Positions 36,621 to 47,402 of a DNA stretch of 64,000 nt are shown one piece after another. The DNA is from Lachancea mirantina. Its lineage: Eukaryota > Ascomycota > Saccharomycetes > Saccharomycetales > Saccharomycetaceae. Positions within the stretch are counted from its first letter, which is position 1; every line of letters starts with the position of its first letter. The position numbers were made by a program, and so were the translations under genes. Where the stretch lies: positions 992,001 through 1,056,000 of the forward strand of contig LT598468.1 in the NCBI GenBank assembly GCA_900074745.1, given 5' to 3'. The notes below the pieces were generated by a model. The model was not told the origin of the DNA, did not search any database, and worked only from the letters and a program-made list of their open reading frames with translations.

Positions 36621-39026
36621 ATGGGAATGCTGTCTGTTGAGCAAAAGTACAACATCATTTTGATGGCGGAACGGCATCCCAAATGGACACAGCTGGATTT
36701 AGCGAAGTGGGCTTACGAGGCATACCAGTTACCCACTCGTCCCTCACAGGGCACCATTTCACGACTTTTGGCACGTAAGACCGTGTTCATGAACTCCAAG
36801 GAACACGAGAAAAGTGCCAATAGGTTGAGAAAACCAAACAATTTATTGGTGCGTCGGATTCTACAAGAATGGATTTCTCAAAGTATATGGAATGGAATTC
36901 CCATTACACCTCCGATTATCCAGGATACGGCCCAATCAGTTTGGCACCGAATTCCTGCCGAATATCGTGAAGGTAACGGATCTTTTAGTCATAAATGGAT
37001 TACACATTTTTTGTCCAAAATCGATGTCAACCACTCAACGCTGGAACGCGAACCACTTAAGCCTTCCAAAGTTTGGACTTTTGAAGAAAGAGGTCAGTTG
37101 AAAGAGTTGCTGGGCCGACTGCCTCCTCGAGATTTGTTTACATTAGATGAAACCTTCTTGGCTTACAATCTACCTCTTGATTATGGTCAATACGAGACCA
37201 GTAAGATACGCAAGATGGTCGAAGTGGTCACTGTTATGCTGTGCGCAAATTTAGAAGGCTCGGAGAAAATGAATCCGCTTGTCATCGGTCGATACGAGAA
37301 TTACAACAGTTTCCGTAGCAGTTTTGCCGATGACCCACCTGAATTGATATCGCAAGCCAACTTGGGCGAAAAAATGGCTAGAAGATACTCACTCACATAC
37401 CACAGCAACAGAAAATCTTGGCTTACCAGCAACTTATTCCATGATTGGTTGGCTTGGTGGGACAAGCGTTTGGTCGTTGACAATCGGAAAATCTGGATTA
37501 TACTGGATGACTCTTGTTCGCATCGTGTCATAAACCTTCGATTGAAAAATATACAATTGATATACACTTCGGCCAACAGCAGGTTCTTGCCTTTCAACTG
37601 GGGTACCCTTGATGAGTTCAAGACACGGTATAGAATCCAGCAGTATACTGCCTTGCTCAAAGTACAGAAATTAATGGAGGAGAAAAGCGGTGCTGTCAAA
37701 TTCTTACCTTATGAACAAAGTGCAGTTAATATGTCAAATGCGTTCAAACTCATAAGAGGAGCTTGGGATGGTATTCCCATCGATACAATTCGAGCCAATT
37801 GGAAAAGTTCAGGAATTTTGCCCAAGAATATGATACAACTCAATGAAGCTGTCAGTATGGCTTTTAAAAAAAATGAATATTTGGAGAAAAAGCTCAATGA
37901 GCTAAGTGAGAAGTTCCGATGTTCGAAAAAATGGGATTATGATATTCTGCTGGATCTCAATATTGAGAACAAAAATACGAATTTTTTGAGTTCAGAGGAG
38001 ATGGTCGAGAGCGCTATTGTTGACGAATGGGAGCCGGAGACCGTGAACACCAATAATTCGGGTCCTCAATATGCTAATCAAGATTTCTCTTTGGACACTT
38101 TTGAAGAGACCGAAGATCAACGAAATCGCAATGCTTTTGAGTCTCTTTTACCTGGGAGATCCCTTACGCTTGATGAAATCATGAAATTTCCTAGTGTGAG
38201 TGAGGTAATTGATAAAACAAGGGAAGAGTTCGAAAATGTAACACCAAACACTGACGGTAATCATGATCTAGGGCCTACCTCTGCGGTTACCAACTCCCAT
38301 CATTCGAGCCAAATGTATCCATCTGAGGCAACAGGACCTGCGTATCTGGAAGACGTTTTCAGCGAACTTCCTCAAGAGCTCCCGCCAAGTGTTTCCGCCT
38401 CAGATCCTCCTACAAATAATGTTGATGCTCAATTATCGGCCCATTTGTCAGTGAGTGCTTCTCAATCCCCTGCGAGTATCAATGGTCCAGGAATTTTGGA
38501 AGTTGATAGCAATTCTTTAGGTCTCGCAAACGATTTCAACGTCGGTGCGTTAGGAGCATACTTCGGAGGACAGAATTTCGCAAATACTGACAATGGAAGT
38601 CCCTTTGATGATCAGCGTCTGGTAATTTTCACGACATTACAAAGCAACATAGAAATCGCCAAGTCTATGGGCAACATTTTGAAGCACGCGGAGTTCCGGG
38701 AGGTAGGATTATCCGACCAAACTCTCAATGAATTAAGAGTGAGCTATGGCAATTGTTTGAAGAAAATTAAGAAAGCGAAACAAGCTTTGGCGAGCTCTGA
38801 TAAAAGAAGAAGGCAGCAGAGTTTGGGGCAGCGTCTAATGGAACACGACAGGGCCATAATCCACGATGGTCCCACTGTTGACAAAACAAGTCGGCCAATA
38901 GATCTTCCATCTTCTTTGGGTATAGAAACTGCACCATTTTTCACACCCTTCCCCCCAAATCCCGAGATTGACATAACATCAATTCCAGACAATCCAGCAA
39001 CAAATCATCCTAACGTTTCACCGTAG
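36621..39026 (+). CDS. PDC2: PDC2, activator of pyruvate decarboxylase and thiamine genes
   Basis: 801 residues (S. cerevisiae 925). ATG 36621 is used; the in-frame ATG at 36627 matches the S. cerevisiae start (MLSIQQRYNI) and may be the true one. Domains: a CENP-B/pogo helix-turn-helix pair (about 1-150, AERHPKWTQLDLAKWAYEAYQLP and HRIPAEYREGNGSFSHKWI), a DDE_1 transposase-derived core (about 150-400, FTLDETFLAYNLP and WIILDDSCSHRVINLR), then a low-complexity acidic-Ser/Asn tail with a short helix near 700-740. Pdc2 activates PDC1, PDC5 and THI genes when thiamine is scarce. The shorter length comes from fewer Asn repeats. Position matches YDR081C. Confidence 0.95.
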   Translation: MGMLSVEQKYNIILMAERHPKWTQLDLAKWAYEAYQLPTRPSQGTISRLLARKTVFMNSKEHEKSANRLRKPNNLLVRRILQEWISQSIWNGIPITPPIIQDTAQSVWHRIPAEYREGNGSFSHKWITHFLSKIDVNHSTLEREPLKPSKVWTFEERGQLKELLGRLPPRDLFTLDETFLAYNLPLDYGQYETSKIRKMVEVVTVMLCANLEGSEKMNPLVIGRYENYNSFRSSFADDPPELISQANLGEKMARRYSLTYHSNRKSWLTSNLFHDWLAWWDKRLVVDNRKIWIILDDSCSHRVINLRLKNIQLIYTSANSRFLPFNWGTLDEFKTRYRIQQYTALLKVQKLMEEKSGAVKFLPYEQSAVNMSNAFKLIRGAWDGIPIDTIRANWKSSGILPKNMIQLNEAVSMAFKKNEYLEKKLNELSEKFRCSKKWDYDILLDLNIENKNTNFLSSEEMVESAIVDEWEPETVNTNNSGPQYANQDFSLDTFEETEDQRNRNAFESLLPGRSLTLDEIMKFPSVSEVIDKTREEFENVTPNTDGNHDLGPTSAVTNSHHSSQMYPSEATGPAYLEDVFSELPQELPPSVSASDPPTNNVDAQLSAHLSVSASQSPASINGPGILEVDSNSLGLANDFNVGALGAYFGGQNFANTDNGSPFDDQRLVIFTTLQSNIEIAKSMGNILKHAEFREVGLSDQTLNELRVSYGNCLKKIKKAKQALASSDKRRRQQSLGQRLMEHDRAIIHDGPTVDKTSRPIDLPSSLGIETAPFFTPFPPNPEIDITSIPDNPATNHPNVSP

Positions 39027-39112
39027 TCATCAGTATTTTAATGCATCCTATCTATCAAACTAAAACTCTGACTTTTTACTCAATCTAATGTGAAAGTATT
39101 CAAGGGACTCGA

Positions 39113-41585
39113 TTATCCTGGCATATCAAAGGCCTTGCCAAGATCTCTAAGTTTCAAGAATTGAACTGCAATTTCATTGGTCTCATCATCAATGATCTTT
39201 GAAACTCCAGAGCCAACTTTTAGGCTCAGCCAGCTTTCCTCACAAACATTTTCAACAAGCGGCTTCAAATCATCAATCTCCATATCATCAGGCACTGTAC
39301 TTATGATCTCAACGTAAGACCCCTGCAGGTCATCATATGTCGCTAAGAGCGCTTTGATAAATTTCGGTTTGTCCATGCTGTAGGAAATCAAAAAACTCCA
39401 CAGACTTTTATCAGTGGAGTTTTTGACGTAGTCGATTGCCAGATGAGGGTTTTGCAATTTGTCAATTATAAGAGTCAGCGCCTTCTCATTTTCCCCCTTT
39501 CTGCCCCACAAATAGATCAATTCATTGTAGCATTTGTCATCAGAGGCACAGAGCTCTATTGCCTTGTCAATTTTGTAGTTATATTTCGTTTTAAGGAAAT
39601 GAAGGAAGTCCTCGCGGTCATACTCGAAGTAAAGCTCCAATAAGGTGTCCTCAATGGGTGCGATCATCAAGGGCTCCTTGTTCGAGAGCTTCTTGAGAAA
39701 CAAAAAAACGAGGACTTTTAGCTGTGGCGGTTTCGAGAAAACATCGATCACCTGTTGTACGGGGATCATGTGGCGAGACTCTATCAGAAGTTTCATGGGT
39801 TTCTCAAAAATACGCTCGACATCATCGATAGGAAGCCGCTCAAGATCCTTAACAGATCCATAAAATGGAAGCATAACAATTTCCTTTAGTTGATCGACAA
39901 AAGTTGATATAATGTTGTGTGAGAGTAAAATATCAAGGACTCGCTCATCCTTCAATATTAACAGATTTGGTATTGCCTTCATGAATTTCCTGTCCTCGAG
40001 AAGTAAAAAAACCAACTCGTTACGCAGTTTGACGTTCGAACTTTCTTGATGGTTAGCCAACCTTTGTTCCAATAAGTGCTCGATGTAACCGGATGATATG
40101 AGAGCCACCGGCCATGAATGAAGGTAGTGAGAAAAAAGAGCAAGTTGCTTCTTTTCTAAGAACTTGGCCAGTATCGTATCGTAAAGTTGTTTTTTTAATT
40201 GAGGAGCTTGAGGGACCACGGCCGCAACTTCATTTAATTTTTCATTTTCGACAAGAACTTGAAGGCATTCCGTCCAGCGATTTATCACTTGGTTTTTGAA
40301 CGCATCATCCTCATTTTCCAGATTGGTTCCCGCAAAGACAGTTTTAATATCCATTAAAGCGGTATCCCAATCATGCCGCGAGAAAAGGATCCCAATATGA
40401 CGTAGTCCAGCGTCTAGTCTCTGATGCTTGTCAACTGCAAAGCTTCCTATTTTCCATGCGTGTAAATATTTCTCGTTGTCCATATACCACTCAAATCGCT
40501 CCTGTAACGAGAGCTCATGTGCTGATATCACATCGCTAGAACTCACCATAAAGTAACTTGCCCGATCTCTGCCAATGTATTTACCTAAATGGTAATCATT
40601 GGGGCCTAAACTTTCATAATTCTTCGAAAGGACCTCATCATCATGAAGTTCCTCACCGGTTAGCATATCAACAAGCTTGAGTTGAGGTGGGCTAGACCTT
40701 GAGTTTGTCTCTCGCGAATCGGGAACTTCTAGACAAAGAATTTGGTCGTCTCTGAAAGAAACCGCTCCAGAAATCATAAAGTTCAGCTTCAAATAATGCT
40801 CTTCTTCGACTTTTTTATCTGGAGCAGCCCTCAAGCTTGAAGCCGCACTGGAGAGTATGGAAGCCAGATTATTGTTTGGATTCAAACCTCTAGTTAGAGA
40901 AATCTTGAAGGACCAAATATGGGTGCCCCAAGCAATCAAGATTCGATCCGTTTCTGGGAAATGTACTGATGGCCAGTAGAGGTCTGGCCGTATTCCATCC
41001 TGCTCCTTTGGGTAAGGAACTTTCAGAAGAACCGCTCTGGAGTTGACACTATAGAATGAAATACCCGCATCATTCATCCAAAATATAACATCATCAATTG
41101 AATAAATTCCAACAATGGGACCATTTCTACGTTCAATTGGAATGTCAACTCTGTTTCCAAGCCAATTTCTCTGCGATAAGACAATTTCACCTGCCATTCC
41201 ACCGGAAACAAACGTTTTGGAAGATCCATAGTTGTAATCCAATACTACAGCATGTACTGGACGTTTGAAGTCGCACGCGATGATATCAGACCTGTTAGCG
41301 ATAGAACCAATGACGACTGTGCCATCGATAGAAGACGAAGCAAAATACTCTCCATTAGTGAAAACAGACGTAACAGAAGCCCTATGACATTTGAAAGTTC
41401 TTATAAGTTCGAAATCAGGCTTAAGTAGCATCAAGAAACCCCCATGAGTAGCAAATATGAAAACTTGTTCATGAAATGTACATGCTGAGATTGTGTCTCT
41501 TTTCAAAAACCCCTGCGGAAGTTGTTTGATTCTAGAATAATTCAATATCGGGGGCTCTACATCGTCATCGTCATCACCATCATCG

Positions 41586-41624
<39 letters not shown>

Positions 41625-41794
41625 CTTTCTTCTTCCTCTTTATTCAACAACTCCTCTTGACAAGTTTGTTCATCTCCAACAACATCATCTCTTAACGTAC
41701 AGCCTTTGTCTTTTCGACTAGAATCTGAATCCGTCTGACTCAATGGGCTATCTCCATTCCGATAGTTATCTCCGGTGCCATTCGTATCTGGCAT
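39113..41794 (-). CDS. VPS41: VPS41, HOPS vacuolar tethering subunit
   Basis: 893 residues (S. cerevisiae 992), ATG 41794. Residues 1-85 are disordered with an acidic tract, mostly Asp (58-78). A WD40-like propeller follows (about 90-420, with FKCHRASVTSVFTNGEYFASSSIDGTVVIGS), then a clathrin-heavy-chain-repeat helical solenoid (ELIYLWGRKGENEKALTLIIDKLQNPHLAIDYVK). Vps41 joins HOPS in tethering and fusion at the vacuole and in AP-3 vesicle docking. S. cerevisiae Vps41 also has an Asp-rich tract just before the propeller, so it is a conserved feature. Position matches YDR080W, convergent with PDC2. Confidence 0.94.
41560..41623. repeat. Trinucleotide tract in VPS41 (poly-Asp codons)
   Basis: On the plus strand an ATC/GTC tract whose purest part is 12 uninterrupted CAT units (41587-41623). 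Read on the minus strand these are GAT aspartate codons. An interrupted part (with CGTC and CACC) lies at 41560-41586. Confidence 0.95.
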
Positions 41795-41888
41795 TTCCCA
41801 TCAATACCGGTGAGTTCAAGCTTTCTAACTGATCAATTTTCAAGAAACCTAGTTAAACTTCCACTCATCTTACATACAAGAAACTGAG

Positions 41889-42107
41889 ATGCCTCGCGCT
41901 CGTAAAGGAGCTCTAATTCAATGCGACGCTTCGATTAAAGCTTTAATTCTGCAAATAGATATGAATCGAAATGATGTCATTCTCGAAGAGCTCGACGAAA
42001 CCCACTTGTTAATTGACCCTACGAAAGTCGAGTTTATAAAAGCTGAACTGAATAGATTACTATCGCAGAACATCTATGATGCATTAGATGAAGAGGAAAA
42101 TCAGTGA
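41889..42107 (+). CDS. TFB5: TFB5, TFIIH subunit (TTDA/p8)
   Basis: 72 residues, exactly the family size. MPRARKGALIQCDASIKALILQIDM is the conserved start, and LDETHLLIDPTKVEFIKAELNRLL follows. Tfb5 binds Tfb2 and stabilises TFIIH in transcription and nucleotide excision repair. It is divergent from VPS41 with about 94 bp between starts, as in YDR079C-A beside YDR080W, and convergent with COG3. Confidence 0.96.
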   Translation: MPRARKGALIQCDASIKALILQIDMNRNDVILEELDETHLLIDPTKVEFIKAELNRLLSQNIYDALDEEENQ

Positions 42108-42144
42108 TATTATGTTTATAAATTCATGCATTTTTATATATACA

Positions 42145-44332
42145 TTATGAGATAGTGACCAAAGCACTTAGGGTTTCGCTGAAAAGATTACTGAAAACGT
42201 CGATGTCCATAATTTCGGCCAGAGTTTGGCGTGGTAAACGTCCGTGGTCGATTTGGTCCATAAGCTTTTCATGAAAAACGACGTAGGACTCGACAGAAAA
42301 CTGCTGGACCGCTTCCATTAGATGGTTGATGACTTCGGAATCGCCGACGAAGTTGCAGACTTGCTTGTAAATCTCCGGGACGTGGCTCTGGACATTGGTT
42401 CTCAGTTCAATGTTTTTCAGCGAGACGGCTTCTGTTACTTCGAGACAATCGGTCAGAATTAGCTGGCACGCGGATTGGGTGAACAATTTGATGATATTAC
42501 GAAGTTCCACCATGAGCTCTGCACGGGCGTCGATCATGTTGTTTACGATCTTGGGCACAGTTTCCAGTGCCAGTGTAATCACGGACGTATGCGGTTTGAA
42601 ATCTTTGCGCATCGAAAGCGTCTTGAACAGGTCTGTTAAGCCAGAGAAGTCCAGGTAAGTTTCTGTGGTGATGAATTGGATGTCATAAGTCTGGACTTGT
42701 TTTCGCAGCATCAACAGATTCCGAATGTATGACAGTTGGGTATCTAGCGTATTCTCCGAATTTTTGACCAGCCTATAAGCTTGCTGCAAAGAGATGATAC
42801 AGTCATGCACGATATGATGTGCCAAATTGTCGAAAACGGTAGAATTGACCAGTTGATAAATTCTTGAGAGTAACGCCAGGGAACGAACAAGAGGCGGATA
42901 GTATGACAACAAATTCCGAATTTCTTCATCAGAAGCCGTAAAATTTTCAACATAAGACTGCCAAAGAGCGTCGTTTTTATCTTCAGTACCGATAGATTTT
43001 TTGCGATTGCTTATCATGAATGCATCTTTGGAAGGCTTGTAGCCAACGATGAACTTCTCGACATATACTTGAGACCTGAAAACTAGTCGAGACTGTATGT
43101 CTTGGAGAATCGGTTCAAATAGTTTATCAAACGGAACGTCTTTGAACTGCATTTCATACTCCTGGGAGTTTTCCTCGAACTGGTAGTATTTGTTCAGCAA
43201 AATCACACAGTCGCATAGTGATGGAATACTCAATTCTCTGAGAATTCGAGACCTCAACATTTCGTGCAAGGGTTCGCAAAGGTGAAAAAGCCATTTATGA
43301 ATTATGTCTAGATCTTCTGTGGGAAAAAACTTGAGCACCAGATTGTATTCATTGACGCATAACGTGGTAAAATAAAGAAGGTTATCCTGGATATATTTCA
43401 CGAGAGGCTTTCTTTGATCGTGAGTCCCATTTAACTGGTCTGCGATTATAGGGTAGAGTAATTTTTCTCGCGTTCGAAAATATTCGGAATAGCAATCATT
43501 TACAATCGCTAGAAGCTCTTGGTGGTATCGAGGTTGCAAACGTTTGAAACACCGCGATGTCAATTCTCGAGCGACACTAAAATAAGCGGAAGAATCTGAA
43601 GCAAAACTGTTGTAGAGAAGAGCTTCCTGCGTCGAGGAATTCGCGCTAGACGCCGCCAATCCTGTGACTCTTGCGGAAAGCTTGTCGTAGATGATTTTCA
43701 AATTGCTTGACATCCAGCTCGCCATCAACGCACACGCCCTAATCATGCATTGCTTAAAGCGAATCCTATAACTCTCACACTCTTTGAAATCTGGGTGCTT
43801 TTCGAGAAACTCCAAAGAAGCGTCGATTTTCTTGAGCATGCTCTTGAAAGACTCTCTCACAACGGCAGATGGCGAACTTGAGGCATTGAGTTTGCGAACA
43901 ACCGAATCGAGACATTCGAAGTAGCTTAAATAGTCTTCCAAAGTCTCATAAACCTCGGATTCCTCTTCGGCAGCTCTCTTGAGAGGCTGAATTGAGCTGC
44001 AGAAATCTCGAGTACTAGTCGAAATTTCTTCAAGCTCTTTGTTCACATTAATGAGCCCCATACTAACGTTTTGAGTCTGTTGAAGCACTTTTTGATACCC
44101 AGCGGTCTTGTTTTCCAGCTCTTGCACATATTGCTCATATACTTGATATTCGTCGGTGGTTTCAGGCGAGACAGCGTCACTGGCCAGCGAGAAGCTTTCA
44201 CTTTCGACATTTAACGTTAGCTCACGTAATCTTTCCTCCAATTGCTCGTCATCCAAAAGCCTGGTAATCTGGTTAGTGTACTATGTTAATAGCTGATTCT
44301 AAGCTCCTAACGTCACACATCTTAACATACAT
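42145..44332 (-). CDS. COG3: COG3, conserved oligomeric Golgi subunit, intron splits the start codon
   Basis: Spliced coding bases are 44332..44331 (AT) plus 44260..42145, giving 705 residues that begin MLLDDEQLEERLRELTLNVES. This aligns with S. cerevisiae Cog3 (YER157W) from its LLDDSYLFDKLKKLSLAVENS; the S. cerevisiae protein has about 28 further residues upstream. The contiguous frame has no usable ATG near the start: it reads back through TTG, CTT and AGG into the branch site and a stop. Conserved blocks are SYRIRFKQCMIRACALMASW, PVIADQL-type IIADQLNGT, YPPLVRSLALLSRIYQLVNS and the C-terminal DIDVFSNLFSETLSAL. Cog3 is in lobe A of the COG tether for retrograde Golgi traffic. The start prediction depends on the intron call. 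Confidence 0.9.
44261..44330 (-). other. COG3 intron (70 nt) within the ATG codon
   Basis: On the minus strand the donor GTATGT is at 44330-44325, the branch CACTAAC at 44278-44272 and the acceptor CCAG ends at 44261, only 12 nt from the branch adenosine. Exon 1 ends ...GATATAT and exon 2 starts GCTTTTGGATGAC, so AT plus G makes the start codon. A CAG at 44271-44269 directly after the branch is too near to be used. Confidence 0.82.
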
Positions 44333-44906
44333 ATATCGGATTGCGTGGAGCGTGTGTCGCTATGTTTTGAACCAAAGAGCCCTTACGGCTCCGCAATTGC
44401 ATCCCAAGGTTTAAATGGCTGCCCAAGTGTCTAATACGAGAACCGGATGGTCACTTCTTAGCAGTCGCTGGTTTGATTTCTGGTTTAAACGTACTATCAT
44501 CGACATAGTCATGTGAATTGCACCTTAAGTTGAAAGGCTCACGTGATTAAAGAGTCGAACAGAGCCCTTACGGATAAGCAACGAGGCCCTGAGTCCTCTA
44601 CTATTCGAATACCGCGTCATAGCTACCGAAATCAACTTGCCTCTTTTTAACAGCTGCTGTTCTCCTTAGTTTTATGGTTTGTTTTCTATTGATTACGCTT
44701 CGGCTGATCGTTCGATCGCAGTCCGAACGTGCTCCTGTATGCAGCGAGCCTGCGTCTCTCTGTAAACTTTTTGACCGTTATTGTTTAAACCTCTGCTGTC
44801 ATGACAGATGAATTCTATGTACATTGACTATTGACGCGTCCCTCAAAACCGATAAAAAACTTCAGCAATAACTGCACAGACTAATCGCATCGTGTCCTTC
44901 ACAGGT
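44333..44906. other. Intergenic COG3-PET100
   Basis: 574 bp, with the COG3 5' leader and promoter and the PET100 3' end. A TCACGTGATTA E-box is near 44539. No gene was recognised. No CDEIII-like element follows the E-box, so it is not a centromere. Confidence 0.4.
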
Positions 44907-45248
44907 CTACTTGCCAGCATGAGCTTTCTGTGCCTGATGCATCTCCTCCTCTCTTATTTTCTTCTTTTCGGCCTCGATGTCTATCCCGTATTCTTCGGCA
45001 ATCTTTTTCTCCAAACGGAGCCTTTTCTCCAGTCTCTCTTTCTTCATTCTGGCGAGTTCTGCCTTGATCTCGTAAGGTTCCTTGGGGATCTTGTTCAGTG
45101 TTTCTGGATCAGGCCAGAACCCTGGCACGTTTAGCTTCTTATCGGTGTCTGTACCGATGTAGTACATCACTGCGACGGGAGAAAGCAGGCAAAACGAAAA
45201 CCGGAAAAGCTCAAGCTGCGATCGCGTATATCTGAATGGAAATCTCAT
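44907..45248 (-). CDS. PET100: PET100, cytochrome c oxidase assembly factor
   Basis: 113 residues from ATG 45248; the open frame begins at a GTG nine codons earlier, but the family start MRFPFRYTRSQLELFRF aligns with S. cerevisiae Pet100 (111 residues). A single inner-membrane span (FSFCLLSPVAVMYYIG) is followed by TDTDKKLNVPGFWPDPETLNKIPKEPYEIKAELARMKKERLEKR, almost unchanged from yeast, and a charged helix. It is a chaperone for late assembly of complex IV in mitochondria. YDR079W orthologue, here between COG3 (YER157W) and MYG1 (YER156C). Confidence 0.95.
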   Translation of the reverse strand: MRFPFRYTRSQLELFRFSFCLLSPVAVMYYIGTDTDKKLNVPGFWPDPETLNKIPKEPYEIKAELARMKKERLEKRLRLEKKIAEEYGIDIEAEKKKIREEEMHQAQKAHAGK

Positions 45249-45474
45249 TGGAAATGGTGTATGAGCAAGGTTCACTGCGCTTAGTCGTAAATGTGCTTTT
45301 AGGTTTAAGCGAGTCGGACTTAAGAGCTTTGCCTTCAGTTGTTAACCAATCCGAGCCGTCAGTAGTGCTCATGTGTTCGTACATAGTGCGTTTCGGTTAT
45401 CTTACCCTACCAAGAGCTTTTGGTGAAAAATCCTATCAAAGCGATGAGGTGGAGACCACTGAGATGAAGGGCAG

Positions 45475-46479
45475 ATGGTGGTCACGAAGAAACCTAAGCT
45501 TGAAATGGTCAAGCAGATTTGTACGCACTCGGGATCGTTCCATGCGGACGAGGCACTTGCCGTTTATATGTTGAGGACTCTCCCAGAGTACAAAGATGCT
45601 AAAGTGGTGAGGTCTAGAGACCCTGCCAAATGGGCCGAAAGTGACATTGTGGTGGACGTGAGCGGAAAATACGAGCCAGAAAATGGGCTATTCGATCACC
45701 ATCAGCGCGAGTTTTTCGAGACCTTCAGCGACAGGTACAAGACGAAACTTTCTAGTGCGGGTTTGGTGTACAAGCATTTTGGAAAAGACATCATCGCGGG
45801 ACTTCAGCCGCAACTGAGCGCCCAGGAGCGCACACTGCTATACGAGAAAGTTTACAAAGAATTTATCGAGGCCCTGGACGCAAACGACAACGGTATCAGC
45901 AATTTTGACGCCGAGGAATTGCAAGTCAAGCCCAAGTTCAACGACAAGAACATCACGATCCCAAGTATCGTGTCGCACATGAATCCCAACTGGAACGCCG
46001 ACTCGTCGGACGCCGCGTTCGACGAAGGATTTTTCCGCGCCTCTAGCTTCATTGGAGGCGTGTTCAAAGACCTAGTGCGCGGCTACGGCGAATCCTGGCT
46101 TCCAGCCAAGGCACTCGTCCGCAATGCGGTCGAGAACCGTTTCTCTGTAGACAAGAGCGGCAAGATCATCCAACTGACCCAATTCTGTCCCTGGAAAGAG
46201 CATCTCTACGAAGTGGAGCGCGATTTGAAGATTGAGAACCAGATCGAGTTTGTTCTTTTCGAGGACTCCTCGAGCGCTTGGAGAGTGTCTACCGTGCCCG
46301 TGTCGTCTACCTCGTTCAAATTTAGAAAGGGACTCCCCGAGCCATTGAGAGGATTGCGTGACGAAAAGCTCAGCCAGGAAACCGGCCTTCCAGGCTGCAT
46401 TTTCATCCACGCTGCAGGGTTCATAGGTGGTGCTCAGACCCAGGAAACGGCACTGAAGCTAGCCCAAATGAGCATTTAA
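45475..46479 (+). CDS. MYG1: MYG1 family 3'-5' RNA exonuclease (YER156C)
   Basis: 334 residues, ATG start; the second Met (MVKQICTHSGSFHADEALA) is the strongly conserved point and could be the mitochondrial-independent start. DHH-like metal motifs are present: HSGSFHADEALA (about 19-30), DVSGKYEPENGLFDHHQREF and the C-terminal GLPGCIFIHAAGFIGG. Family members (human MYG1) are exonucleases that link nuclear and mitochondrial RNA processing. The first ten residues VVTKKPKLE are weakly conserved. It is divergent from PET100. Codon use is strongly biased. Confidence 0.93.
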   Translation: MVVTKKPKLEMVKQICTHSGSFHADEALAVYMLRTLPEYKDAKVVRSRDPAKWAESDIVVDVSGKYEPENGLFDHHQREFFETFSDRYKTKLSSAGLVYKHFGKDIIAGLQPQLSAQERTLLYEKVYKEFIEALDANDNGISNFDAEELQVKPKFNDKNITIPSIVSHMNPNWNADSSDAAFDEGFFRASSFIGGVFKDLVRGYGESWLPAKALVRNAVENRFSVDKSGKIIQLTQFCPWKEHLYEVERDLKIENQIEFVLFEDSSSAWRVSTVPVSSTSFKFRKGLPEPLRGLRDEKLSQETGLPGCIFIHAAGFIGGAQTQETALKLAQMSI

Positions 46480-47402
46480 GGTGTCGATACACCAGCCAAG
46501 CCCCAGTCGAGCACATACGTATACAAGAGTATAGTAGACCATAACGTATTCGGCCATTGGCGCTTTTCCACCAACGAGATCTTTCTCTTTCGTTTTGTCT
46601 GTCTCTGCATGTATGTCTTACGTAATGAAGAAAGGCTATTATCGTCGATGCGTACTCATCACGTGCTCAAAATCTTTTCAAGCCAAGTCGCTTAGAACGA
46701 CACTTACTGCACTGTTGACGTCCAAAATCTGGAATCACTCCCGCAACCCCTTTGATTGAGAAGCCAGTTGTGCTCCCTGGGTACTTGCTTTCGTCTCCGA
46801 TCGGATCGTAGTGTATTCCTAGCAAACGATTCGGCGCGGATTCGTGTAATCTCAGTAGCCTCATACGAAGGACGTACCAACTTTACAGTAGCACTATTTA
46901 CGGCCGTTTTCTTCCACTTGATCTCCAAGAAATATCCGTTTATACGAATACTCAAATGAGTATCAATTACGTATGTAATTATTTACTTACAAGTTACTCA
47001 TTTATTGATTACTTAAGCAAGTCATCACGCACGCCGTAGTTAAAGCGTAAGGGAACCGTCGAAACCTTAGTACGTACGTTACGATTCGTGTTTTTTTCAG
47101 TAAAGTTTGGGGACTATCAAGAGTCTTAAATAGCGTTAAAACGTAACAGCACTAACTACACACTCACGTCTTGGATTGGCATCGAGAAACAACAGCTTTC
47201 GCAGTTATCGCTCAGTGTGTTATAAGCACAGTCCGGTTGGTTTAGGATAGCCAGAAAGGTCAAGAAAACGATTTAAAGAGGTGCTTTTTTTCCGCAATCG
47301 CTGTTTTAGCCAAGAACGTTGAATTGAACTCTCTTACATTCTAAACGCGTGTCAGAAACAGATCTGGATTCTAGAGCAAAATCGAATACAACTCGTTACC
47401 GA
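46480..47402. other. Intergenic MYG1-BEM2 with dyad element copy B
   Basis: 923 bp, AT-rich in its middle. It holds the inverted dyad element (46941-46964), TTACTCAT at 46994-47001 and several ATTAC/GTAAT arms at 46966-46979. An ACGCGT (MluI-box type, Mbp1 target) lies at 47345-47350, about 55 bp before the BEM2 ATG. Two overlapping minus-strand frames (46667-46955) are not recognisable. Confidence 0.45.
46941..46964 (-). repeat. Dyad element, copy B
   Basis: Reading the minus strand: GATACTCATTT then GAGTATTCGTATA. It equals copy A at 26990-27011 with one substitution and two extra bases in the dyad centre. It is about 440 bp before BEM2 and 460 bp after MYG1. Confidence 0.75.

Noticed and set aside
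44333-44906. Point centromere suggested by a TCACGTG E-box
   Set aside because: No AT-rich CDEII-like stretch and no CDEIII-like TTCCGAA motif at the right distance. The same holds for other E-boxes in the window.
46667-46955. Two overlapping minus-strand frames in the MYG1-BEM2 gap, one with CSKCRSKR
   Set aside because: Short, in different frames, and the Cys spacing does not make a complete zinc cluster. No family recognised.
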